In this document: positions 43,865-52,150 of the stretch, piece after piece
Layout: every line of letters starts with the position of its first letter
Numbering within the stretch: position 1 is the stretch's first letter
NCBI GenBank assembly: GCA_963728825.1
Contig: CAVSLA010000004.1
Span: 186,001-250,000 of the forward strand
Origin: CAVREM01 sp963728825
GTDB lineage: Bacteria > Acidobacteriota > Vicinamibacteria > Vicinamibacterales > CAVVIG01
Direction: 5' to 3'
Length of the DNA: 64,000 nt
Notes under the pieces: model-generated
Databases searched by the model: none
Told to the model about the DNA's origin: nothing
What the model saw: only the letters and a program-made list of their open reading frames with translations
Translations under genes and position numbers: made by a program

Positions 43865-44747
43865 CGGCGTCCAATAACGTTCTACGTTCTGCGTTCTATG
43901 TTCTACGTTCGCTGCTCGCCGAACCTCGAACGAATCGCCCAGAACGTAGAACGAAGAACGTAGAACGTAGAACGACTCTGATCGTGTTTGCGTTCGCCTT
44001 GACCCTGATCCCCGTCCTGCAACCGAGCGTCGACGCGCAGCTGCCGAACGCCACCGACGATCGCTTCGCCGGTCTGCAGTGGCGGTTCGTCCGCATCAAG
44101 TATCACTACCACACCGAAGGGACGACCGTCGCCCAGGACTTCTACGGCGAGCCGTGGTACATCGACGCGCCCGCGGCGGAGCAGAACCTGTCGCGGCGCG
44201 TGAAAACCGCCACCGCGATCCAGGTCGAGGATCCGATCGTGCTCGCGCTCGACGATCCGCGGCTCTTCGAATACCCGTGGATCTACATCGTCGAGCCGGG
44301 CAACCTCCGCATGACGGACGCCGACGTGGCGAACCTGCGCGAGTTTCTGCTGCGCGGCGGCACCGCGATGTTCGATGATTTCCATGGCCCGATCGAGTTC
44401 GACAATCTGATGCTGGAGATGAAACGCGTCTTTCCCGATCGCCAGATCGTCGACTTTCCGGCCGACCACCCGGTCTTCACCTGCTTTTACCGGCTCGACG
44501 GCTACCCGCAAGTCCCCGGCCTCGGATCGTTCATGGCCGGCCGCACCTGGGAGAAGGGCGGCTACGTGGCCAAGCTCCGCACCATCTTCGACGACGACGG
44601 GCGGCCGATGCTCTACATCAACTGGAACACCGACATGGGCGACGGCGTGGAGTGGTCGAACGCCGAAGAGTACCCGGCTACATCAAGTACACCTCGAGTG
44701 CCTACCGCATGATGATCAACGAGATCGTGTACGCGCTCACGCATTGA
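43861..44747 (+). CDS. DUF4159 protein (single-base frameshift near the 3' end)
   Basis: DUF4159 proteins are found beside MoxR/DUF58/BatA genes. The fold resembles glutamine-amidotransferase-like domains, seen here as FVRIKYHYHTEG, YPWIYIVEPG, REFLLRGGTAMFDDFHG and HPVFTCFYRLDG. Near 44672-44677 one base seems to be missing: the annotated frame ends wrongly in ATSSTPRVPTA, while the neighbouring frame gives the expected end YIKYTSSAYRMMINEIVYALTH with TGA at 44745-44747. With one extra base the gene is exactly 296 codons. The N-terminus is also odd: residues 5-38 are translated 7-bp repeats, and the true start may be GTG 43984 at the signal peptide (FAFALTLIPVLQPSVDAQ). Confidence 0.82.
43879..43976. 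repeat. 7-bp tandem repeat array with complementary arms (family GTTCTAC / GAACGTA)
   Basis: The left arm (43879-43910) has about five units of GTTCTAC-type sequence. The right arm (43941-43976) has about five units of the complement GAACGTA/GAACGAA. A 30-base centre separates them. Unusually, the array lies inside the apparent 5' coding region of the DUF4159 gene, directly upstream of the signal-peptide core. Confidence 0.85.
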
Positions 44748-44749
44748 GC

Positions 44750-45745
44750 ATGGACGCTATCAGCGTGAGCGCGGAACGGGTCGCGGAAGGCCGTGAACGG
44801 ATCCTCGGCGAGCTGCGCAAGGTCATCATCGGGCAGGACGAGGTCGTCGAGCAGGTGCTGATCGCGCTGTTCACCGGCGGGCACTGTCTGATCACCGGCG
44901 TGCCGGGCCTCGCCAAGACGCTGCTGATCAAGACACTCGCCGATATCCTCGATCTCGACTTCAAGCGCATTCAGTTCACGCCCGATCTGATGCCGTCGGA
45001 CATCACCGGCACCGAAATTCTCGACGAAGAGCAGGGCAGCCGCCGGTTGCGGTTCGTGAAGGGGCCGGTCTTCGCGCAGATTATCCTCGCCGACGAGATC
45101 AATCGGACGCCGCCGAAGACGCAGGCGGCGCTGCTCGAAGCGATGCAGGAGTACCACGTCACCGCGGCCGGCCGCACCTACCCGCTCGAGCAGCCGTTCT
45201 TCGTGCTGGCCACCCAGAATCCGATCGAGCTCGAAGGCACCTATCCGCTGCCGGAGGCCCAGCTCGATCGCTTCATGTTCAACGTCGTCATCTCCTATCT
45301 GACCGAAGACGACGAGGTGCGGGTGGTGACGCAGACCACCGGCACGAATCAGCCGAAGCCAACTCGGGTACTGTCAGGTCCGGACATCCTGCAGTTTCAG
45401 GAGCTGACCCGGCAGGTGGTGATTGCCGAGGAGGTCGCGCGCTATGCCGTCCGGCTGGTCGACGCCTCACGTCCGGGCCGCCCCGGCGTGCCGGAGTTCG
45501 TCGACAAGTGGGTCAAGTGGGGCGCGGGGCTGCGCGCCTCGCAGGCGCTGGTCCGCGGCGCGAAGGCGCGCGCCTTGACGCACGGCCGGTATCACGCGTC
45601 GATCAAGGACATCCAGGCGCTCGCCAAACCGATTCTGCGCCACCGCATCATCACGAACTTCTATGCCGAATCGGAACGCGTCAATTCAGACGCCATCGTC
45701 GAGCGGCTGATCGAAGCGGTGCCGCTGCCGAAAAGCGGGATGTAG
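44750..45745 (+). CDS. MoxR-type AAA+ ATPase
   Basis: 331 residues from ATG 44750; a TTG six bases earlier is less likely. Walker A is GVPGLAKTLLIK, Walker B is ILADEINRTPPKTQ, and the sensor region FVLATQNPIELEGTYPLPEAQ with the arginine segment is typical of MoxR. MoxR ATPases act as chaperones that load or remodel VWA-domain partners, here the DUF58, BatA-like and VWA proteins encoded downstream. It lies 2 bases after the corrected DUF4159 stop. Confidence 0.93.
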   Translation: MDAISVSAERVAEGRERILGELRKVIIGQDEVVEQVLIALFTGGHCLITGVPGLAKTLLIKTLADILDLDFKRIQFTPDLMPSDITGTEILDEEQGSRRLRFVKGPVFAQIILADEINRTPPKTQAALLEAMQEYHVTAAGRTYPLEQPFFVLATQNPIELEGTYPLPEAQLDRFMFNVVISYLTEDDEVRVVTQTTGTNQPKPTRVLSGPDILQFQELTRQVVIAEEVARYAVRLVDASRPGRPGVPEFVDKWVKWGAGLRASQALVRGAKARALTHGRYHASIKDIQALAKPILRHRIITNFYAESERVNSDAIVERLIEAVPLPKSGM

Positions 45746-45747
45746 CG

Positions 45748-46650
45748 ATGACCACTGGCGCGCGCGAGCGGCAGTTCCTCGACCCGGCGGTCGTGGCGCG
45801 CCTCGGCACGCTGGAGCTCAAGGCAAGAACGATCGTCGAAGGACTGCTGTCGGGCCTGCATCGCAGTCCCTTCAAGGGTTTCAGCGTCGAGTTCGCCGAG
45901 TACCGCCAGTACATACCGGGAGACGATCTCGCGACCATCGACTGGAAGGTCTACGCGAGAAGCGACCGCCACTACGTCAAGAAATTCGAGGAAGAGACCA
46001 ATCTCGACTGCCATCTGATGCTCGATCTCAGCGGCTCGATGGCCTACGGATCGCGGGGCATCACGAAGTTCGAGTACGGCGCCTGTCTGGCGGCGTCGCT
46101 CGGCTACCTGATGAACCGTCAACGGGACGCCGTCGGCCTGACGGCGTTCGACGATCGGATCGTGGCGATGCTGCCGGCCAGCGCGCGTCCCGGCCACCTG
46201 CGATCGCTGCTCATCACGCTGGACCGGCTCGAGACCGGACGCGAGACCGACGTGGCCCGGCCGCTGCACCAGCTGGCTGAATCGCTCAGCAAGCGCGGCC
46301 TGGTGGTGTTGATCAGCGACCTCCTCGACGATCCCGATCGGGTCGTGCGGGCGCTCAAACATTTTCAGTTCCGCGGCACCGACGTCATCGTGTTCCACGT
46401 GCTGGATCCGGACGAGATCGAATTCCCGTTCGCGCGTGCGACCCGCTTCGAGGATCTCGAGTCCGACGAGGAGGTCATGGCCGTCCCGTCCGTCGTCCGT
46501 GAGCACTACCTTGCTGAGATGGGTGGCCTCATGGAGCGCTACAAACGCGAGCTCGGCGCGTGCGGGATCGACTACTGCCTGGTGACCACCGCCCAGCCGC
46601 TCGAAATTGCTTTGCTTGCGTATCTTTCCACGCGAGCAAGGAAGATGTGA
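45748..46650 (+). CDS. DUF58 family protein (VWA-like)
   Basis: 300 residues from ATG 45748, 2 bases after moxR. The DUF58 signature is seen as GFSVEFAEYRQYIPGDDLATIDWKVY (in part), and a degenerate VWA MIDAS as HLMLDLSGSMAYGS. LVVLISDLLDDPD and VFHVLDPDE follow as typical strands. No membrane segment is present, unlike longer DUF58 proteins. It is the standard partner of MoxR and is thought to be its client. The 47-base gap after it holds a small 7-bp repeat array. Confidence 0.92.
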   Translation: MTTGARERQFLDPAVVARLGTLELKARTIVEGLLSGLHRSPFKGFSVEFAEYRQYIPGDDLATIDWKVYARSDRHYVKKFEEETNLDCHLMLDLSGSMAYGSRGITKFEYGACLAASLGYLMNRQRDAVGLTAFDDRIVAMLPASARPGHLRSLLITLDRLETGRETDVARPLHQLAESLSKRGLVVLISDLLDDPDRVVRALKHFQFRGTDVIVFHVLDPDEIEFPFARATRFEDLESDEEVMAVPSVVREHYLAEMGGLMERYKRELGACGIDYCLVTTAQPLEIALLAYLSTRARKM

Positions 46651-46653
46651 GGC

Positions 46654-46688
46654 GCCGGGTGCCGGTGGCCGGGTGCTGGTGCGGGAGA
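46654..46688 (+). repeat. 7-bp tandem repeat (family GCCGGGT)
   Basis: GCCGGGT, GCCGGTG, GCCGGGT, GCTGGTG, then CGGGAGA: four to five 7-base units filling most of the 47-base gap between the DUF58 and BatA-like genes, just ahead of the ribosome site. Confidence 0.65.
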
Positions 46689-46697
46689 GGCTGAGGA

Positions 46698-48568
46698 ATG
46701 CTCTCGTTTCTGTCACCGCTGTTCCTGCTCGGCGCGCTCGCGGCGGCGGTGCCGATCGTTCTGCATCTGCTGAAGCGAGAGCCCGAAATGCGGCTCAAGT
46801 TCTCGGCGGTGAAGCTGCTGCGGCGCGCGCCGGTCGAACACACGCGGCGGCGGCATCTCAACGAGCTGCTGCTGCTGCTGTTGCGGGTCGCGGCTCTGCT
46901 GCTGCTCGCGGTCGCGTTTGCGCGCCCGTTCTTTGCTTCCGGTGCCGCGTCCGGCGCGGCGACGCTGACGGTCGTTGCGCTCGATACCTCGCTCAGCCTG
47001 TCTGCACCGGGCCAGCTGGAAAAGGTCCGGGAGCAGGCGAAGGCGGCCATCGCCAGCACGGACAGCGATTTGGTTGCGGTCGTCACGTTCGCCGATGCGG
47101 CCGAGGTCGCGCTCCGTCCGTCGGCCGACCGGGGGCTGGCGCAATCCGCGATAGACGAGGCCAGGGCCGGTTACGGCGGCACCCGCTTCCGTCCGGCGAT
47201 CAACGCCGCCAACGAGCTCTTCGACGGCCGCGGCGGAACGCTCATCGTCGTAACAGACATGCAGGCAACCGGCTGGCGGCCGGGGGACGAAGCGGTTCTG
47301 CCGGCCCAGGTGCGTCTGGAAGTGAGCGACGTTGGCGCGCCGCCGCCGAATTTCGCGGTCACCGGCGCGCGCAAATCCGGCGAACGGATCATCGCGCTGA
47401 TTCGAAATGGCGCCGGCGAAGCTCGTGATGCCCGCGTCGGGCTGACCGTCGACGGCCAGCCAGCGGGGGAAGCAATCGTGGCGGTCGACGCCGGGCAGAC
47501 GAGCGAGGTGGCGATCCCGGGAACCTCCGGACGTGAGGCGATTGTCGCAGTCGACGATCCGGCCGGCGCCGCCGGCGACAATGCGTGGCATCTCGTCCTT
47601 GATGAGACCGCCCGGCCTGCCGTCCTGGTCGTCACCGCAACCGGCGATCTCGAGCGCGACGCCTATTACCTCCGCCGTGCGATTGGCGCCGCGGGCGGTG
47701 GCGGCGCGACCTACCAGGTCGAGGGCGTTGCCGCCGAGCGGCTTTCGTCGATGGATCGTTTCCAGGTGCAGCGTCATACGGCGGTCGTCCTGACCTCTAC
47801 ACGGGGGCTCGAAAGCCGCGGGCGCGAACTCCTGACCGAGTATGTGCGGGGAGGCGGAGGGCTCCTGATGACCGCCGGCCCGACAGTCGATCCTGAAGTC
47901 GCTTCTCAGCTGTTGGGCGGCACACTGACGATGACCCAGCCCGATGTCGCGCGCGGCGCGGCTTCGCGCTCGCTTGCGCCCGGCGATCTGCGACATCCTG
48001 TATTCGAACGCTTCAGAGCGCGGAGCGCTCCGCTTGGCCTGGTGACGTTCCGCCGCCTGGCGGTGCTGAGCGGCGACGGCTGCCAGACGCTCGCACGCTT
48101 CACGACCGGCGAGACCGCGCTGGCGGATTGCAATGCCGGGGATGGACGGATGGTGGTGCTGGCGTCCGACCTGAACAACGCCTGGAATGACTTTCCGCTG
48201 CACGCGACCTTCGTGCCGTTCATCCACGAGGTGGTCCGCTATCTCCGCGGTACCCGCCGGAGTCGGGGGAGTATCTGGTCGCCGATGTCCCGGCGGATGT
48301 GCCGGGCCGGCCGGGATTCGTGGACGTGAAAGAAGCGGGTTCCGTCCGGCGCGCCGCGGTCAATGTCGATCCGCTCGAGTCGATACCAGACCGTGTCAGC
48401 ATCGCGGAATTCGAGACGGCCGTCAGCAGAAGCCCCGAGCGTCCCGAGTCAGGAGAAGGGGTTGCGGCGCGGCAGGAGGAGGAGCGGCAGCGTGTCTGGC
48501 AGTACGTGCTCGGACTGATGGTTGCAATGCTTGCGGTTGAGAGCTTTGTCGGCTCACGGACGAGTTGA
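46698..48568 (+). CDS. BatA-like membrane VWA protein (single-base frameshift near the 3' end)
   Basis: The N-terminus is the BatA signature (FLSPLFLLGALAAAVPIVLH, LHLLKREPEMRLKFSAVKLL) with two membrane segments, followed by a VWA domain with VVALDTSLSLSAPG and LIVVTDMQATGW, then a CARDB-like and an amidotransferase-like region. Around 48246-48256 one base appears to be missing: the first frame ends in RGTRRSRGSIW, while the neighbouring frame continues with YPPESGEYLVADVP and ends with a final membrane helix (VWQYVLGLMVAMLAVESFV) and RTS at 48568. With one base restored the gene is exactly 624 codons. It anchors the MoxR-VWA system in the inner membrane. Confidence 0.85.
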
Positions 48569-48577
48569 GATGCAGGA

Positions 48578-51500
48578 ATGTCTGATCTCCAGCCCATACG
48601 CGATCTGATCGCGCGCGTCCGCCGGCGATGGCGCCTGTTGACGCTGTTGCAGTCGTCCGCGCGCGCTGCCCTGGCTCTGGCAGCTGTCACTGCCGTGGCC
48701 TTGCTTGCTGCGGGGTGGATTGGTCCTGTGCCGGCTCTCCTGGTGGTCGTGATCCTGATAGCCGTCGCCGGCGGGGCCGCTGCGATTGGATGGGGTTTAT
48801 GGCCGGCGCGTGCAGCGCCGTCGGACACGCGAGTCGCGCGCTTCATCGAAGAGCGCGACGAATCGCTGGATGACCGCCTGGTGAGCGCGGCCGGTCTCGC
48901 TGACTCGCCTGCCGTCCAATCCACGTCATCGTCAGTCAGCCGGCTCTTCGCGCAGGACGTCGTTCGTCGGGCGGAGCTGGTCGAGGTCGAATCGATCGTC
49001 CCACCCGACGCGCTCCGCCGAGCCGGATTCCAGGCGGCCGCTTCCATTCTGCTGGTTCTCGTGGTCGTGTTCTTCGGTCGCGGGACGATTCGCCGTACCG
49101 CCGACGGCCTCTACCTCGCGCTCTTCCCGTCGCGAGTCTCCCTCGAAGTAACCCCCGGCACCGTCCGGGTCCCGGCAGGTTCGCCGTTGACGATCGAAGC
49201 GCGTCTCGTTGGCAACTCGGCTCCGGTCGTCGCGCAGCTTCTGCGGGCGGAACCGGAACGCGACGATGCGGAGTGGGCTCCCACCGAGATGGCCGGCGGG
49301 ACAGCGGCCGGAACCTTCTCGCTGGCACTCGAAACGGTCACCACGTCGTTCAAATATCGCGTCGCCGCGGGCTCGCTCCTTTCCGGCATTTTCGACGTGA
49401 CGGTCGCTCACGCTCCGCGCGTGAAGCGGATTGATATCGAGTACTCGTATCCCGCCGCGCTGCGAATGCCGCCGCGCGTCGAGGAGGACAGCGGCGACAT
49501 CTATGCGCCAGCCGGCACCGATGTGCGGATCCGGGTCCACCCGGATGGCGATGCGTCGACCGGGACGATGAAGCTGGCCAACGGCCAGACGATTGCGCTG
49601 ACCGCGCAGCCGACGGGCCTCGTCTCGGCGGCATTCAAGATCGTCGAGGACGGTTCGTACCGTGTGGCGCTCGCCGATCGTGATGGGCTGAGCAATCCGG
49701 GTGACACCGAGTACTTCATTCGCATGCTCGAGGACCGTCCGCCGGAGGTGCACCTCGTCAAGCCGGCGCGCGACCGCGCGGTGACGCAGCTCGAGGAAGT
49801 CGATATCGAGGCCGAAGCGGAAGACGATCATGGCGTCGACCGCCTCGATCTGGTCTACGCGATCCGTGGTGGCGCCGAACGCTCGATTCCGCTGCGCATC
49901 GAATCGGGGAAGAGGGCAGTCGGCGGCCGGCAGACGCTCTACCTCGAGGATCTGGACGTCCGGCCCGGCGATTTCATCTCCTATTACGTGCGCGCCCGCG
50001 ACATCGCGCGCGGCAAACCGCCCAGCGAAACGCGCAGCGACATCTTCTTTCTCGAGGTCAAGCCGTTCGAGCAGGAGTTTGCGCTGGCGCAGAGCCAGGG
50101 CGGCGGCGCGGGAGGCGGCAGCAATCGCTCCATCGACGATCTGGTCGCCGCGCAGAAAGAGATCATCGTCGCGACCTGGAAGCTCGATCGCCGCGCTGAA
50201 GCGGCGAAGGGCGCCCAGTCGGCGCAGGATATCCGCGCCGTGGCCAACGCCGAAGCCGAATTGAAAACGCGCGTCGAGCAGACCTCGAGCTCGTTCCGCG
50301 ACGCGACGATGCGCGACCCGCGCCGGGGGGCGGCGCAGCCGCGCGCCGGTGGAAACCTGCCCGAGGAAGACGCGATGACGGCGGCGGCCGGCGCGATGGG
50401 TCGCGCCGTCGGTTCGCTGGAGCAGCTGAAAACCGGCGAGGCGCTGCCTTCGGAGATGGATGCGCTCAATCACCTGCTCCGGGCCCAGGCCGACGTCAAA
50501 CGTCGGGAGGTGATGCGGCAGCAGGCCAGCGGCAGTGGCGGACAGAACCGCGCCTCGCAGGATCTGTCGAACCTGTTCGACAAGGAGCTCCAGCGTCAGC
50601 AGCAGACCAACTACGAGACGCCGACCAGCACCGAACGGCGCGAGGACGAGGACAGCGTGCTGGACAAGGTCCGGGAGCTCGCGCGGCGGCAGGACGAAAT
50701 GCTTCGGCAGCAGCAGGAGCTGGCGCGCCGCCGGGAGCAGATGACCCCGGAACAGTTGAAGCGCGAGCTCGAGCGGCTGACGCGGGAACAATCGCAGCTT
50801 CGCCAGCGGGCCGAGGAGCTCGCCCGTCAGCTCGACAGCCAAAACGGACGGAATCAGCAAAGTGCTGCGCAAAGCCCGCAACGTGCTGGGCAAAGCCAGC
50901 AAAGTGCTGGGCGGAACCAGCAAAGTGCTGGGCAGAACCTGCAAGGTGCTGGACAGAGCCAGCAGAGTGCTGCCGATCGAATGCGGGCGGCGTCGCAGGC
51001 GATGGAGGCCGCGGCCGGAGATCTGCGCCGGCAGGATCCACGGCAGGCGTCCGCGAGCGGCGGACAGGCGTTGCAGCAGCTGCAGGACCTGCAGCGGCAG
51101 ATGCAGGCCGCTCAGCCCGACGAGCGCCGTCGGGCGATGGGTGACATGCAGCTCGAGGCGCGGCAGATGGCAGATGAGCAGCGCCAGATTGCCGAAGCGC
51201 AGGGGAAGGCGGGCGGCGGTGAGCAGGGCAACGATGCCCGGCGCCGCCTGTCCGGCGAACAGGAGCGTCTGGCCGATCGGGTGCGCCGGCTTCAGAATGG
51301 CCTCGACCAGCAGGCGAACGTCCCCGCCTCCGGAGCGCGCGGCCGAAACGCGTCGACCGATCGCGCGGCCGACCAGGCAACGCGCGACGCGGCGCGCGAA
51401 GCGTCGCGCGAGATCGATCGTCAACGGCTGGCCGACCGCATGGAGCAGTCCGCGTCCCAGATGCGCGGTGAAAACGGCAGCGCCGCTCAGGGCGCCGGCC

Positions 51501-52081
51501 AGGTCCGGCGCGAGCAGGACGATCTGGCCCGTGCGCTGGAGCGCCTGGCCGATCGAATTGCCGAGGGCGTGGCCCCGGCGGACGCCCAGTCGCGCCGGAC
51601 CGCCGAGCAGCTGACGCGCGCTCAGGATCTGCGCGATCGGATCGAGAGTTTGACGCGGGAAGTCGAGCAGCTCGCGCAGCAGCAGACCGGCGGCCGCGGC
51701 GGCGCCGCCGACGCAGGGCGTCTTCGCGACGAGTACGTGCGTCAGCTGCAGGAGACCCGTCAGCTGCTCGACGAGATTGGTCGCGACAATCCCGAGGTCC
51801 GCCGCGGTGGGATCGGCTTTACGTTCGAGGGCCAGGGGATGGTCACCTCCGCGCCAGGGACCGAACCGTTCAAGCAGGACTTCGCCCGATGGGAGGAGCT
51901 GCGCAAACAGGTCACGCTCGCGCTCGACGGCGCCGCCACCGGGCTGTCGAAGAAACTCCAGGAACGCGACGCCCGCGACCGACTGGCCGCCGGCGTCGAC
52001 GACAAGCCGCCCGCCGACTACCAGCAGCAGGTCGACAGCTACTTCAAGGCATTGGCTGAGAGCGGAGCTAAAAAACAATGA
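48578..52081 (+). CDS. DUF4175 family protein, large membrane protein with Gln-rich coiled coil
   Basis: 1167 residues. Two hydrophobic segments near the N-terminus (about 28-75) and one at about 150-168 anchor it. A beta-rich periplasmic region (180-500) follows, with SLEVTPGTVRVPAGSPL and FIRMLEDRPPEVHLV. The remaining 660 residues are charged and Gln-rich, mostly coiled coil (RRQDEMLRQQQELARRRE, ERLTREQSQLRQRAEELA). This is the DUF4175 architecture that accompanies MoxR/BatA genes. A 7-residue repeat of the QQSAGQN type (about 760-800) is encoded by 21-bp DNA repeats. Its role is probably structural, spanning the envelope (inference). Confidence 0.87.
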   Translation: MSDLQPIRDLIARVRRRWRLLTLLQSSARAALALAAVTAVALLAAGWIGPVPALLVVVILIAVAGGAAAIGWGLWPARAAPSDTRVARFIEERDESLDDRLVSAAGLADSPAVQSTSSSVSRLFAQDVVRRAELVEVESIVPPDALRRAGFQAAASILLVLVVVFFGRGTIRRTADGLYLALFPSRVSLEVTPGTVRVPAGSPLTIEARLVGNSAPVVAQLLRAEPERDDAEWAPTEMAGGTAAGTFSLALETVTTSFKYRVAAGSLLSGIFDVTVAHAPRVKRIDIEYSYPAALRMPPRVEEDSGDIYAPAGTDVRIRVHPDGDASTGTMKLANGQTIALTAQPTGLVSAAFKIVEDGSYRVALADRDGLSNPGDTEYFIRMLEDRPPEVHLVKPARDRAVTQLEEVDIEAEAEDDHGVDRLDLVYAIRGGAERSIPLRIESGKRAVGGRQTLYLEDLDVRPGDFISYYVRARDIARGKPPSETRSDIFFLEVKPFEQEFALAQSQGGGAGGGSNRSIDDLVAAQKEIIVATWKLDRRAEAAKGAQSAQDIRAVANAEAELKTRVEQTSSSFRDATMRDPRRGAAQPRAGGNLPEEDAMTAAAGAMGRAVGSLEQLKTGEALPSEMDALNHLLRAQADVKRREVMRQQASGSGGQNRASQDLSNLFDKELQRQQQTNYETPTSTERREDEDSVLDKVRELARRQDEMLRQQQELARRREQMTPEQLKRELERLTREQSQLRQRAEELARQLDSQNGRNQQSAAQSPQRAGQSQQSAGRNQQSAGQNLQGAGQSQQSAADRMRAASQAMEAAAGDLRRQDPRQASASGGQALQQLQDLQRQMQAAQPDERRRAMGDMQLEARQMADEQRQIAEAQGKAGGGEQGNDARRRLSGEQERLADRVRRLQNGLDQQANVPASGARGRNASTDRAADQATRDAAREASREIDRQRLADRMEQSASQMRGENGSAAQGAGQVRREQDDLARALERLADRIAEGVAPADAQSRRTAEQLTRAQDLRDRIESLTREVEQLAQQQTGGRGGAADAGRLRDEYVRQLQETRQLLDEIGRDNPEVRRGGIGFTFEGQGMVTSAPGTEPFKQDFARWEELRKQVTLALDGAATGLSKKLQERDARDRLAAGVDDKPPADYQQQVDSYFKALAESGAKKQ
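50855..50974 (+). repeat. 21-bp in-frame tandem repeat in the DUF4175 gene
   Basis: Five complete 21-base units and a partial sixth, built around CAGCAAAGTGCTGGGC, each encoding seven residues (QQSAGQN and variants such as PQRAGQS, LQGAGQS). Twenty-one is three times seven, so this may be a coding derivative of the 7-bp arrays seen in the gaps. Copy-number change would be frame-neutral. Confidence 0.85.
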
Positions 52082-52150
52082 ACTGTCGACTGATGACTGT
52101 CGACTGAAGAATGTTGACTGTTGACTGTCGACTGATGACTGCCGACTGAC
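52082..52150 (+). repeat. 7-bp tandem repeat array (family ACTGTCG / ACTGATG) filling an intergenic gap
   Basis: Ten 7-base units (ACTGTCG, ACTGATG, ACTGTCG, ACTGAAG, AATGTTG, ACTGTTG, ACTGTCG, ACTGATG, ACTGCCG, ACTGAC). The array begins on the base after the DUF4175 stop and ends on the base before the next ATG, so the whole gap is repeat and there is no independent ribosome site. Confidence 0.88.

Noticed and set aside
48932..52078. A 1048-residue open frame on the minus strand, opposite DUF4175.
   Set aside because: It is the complement of a GC-rich, Gln/Ala/Arg-rich coding region and gives a Leu-rich, low-complexity product with no domain. The plus-strand gene has a recognisable architecture and operon position.
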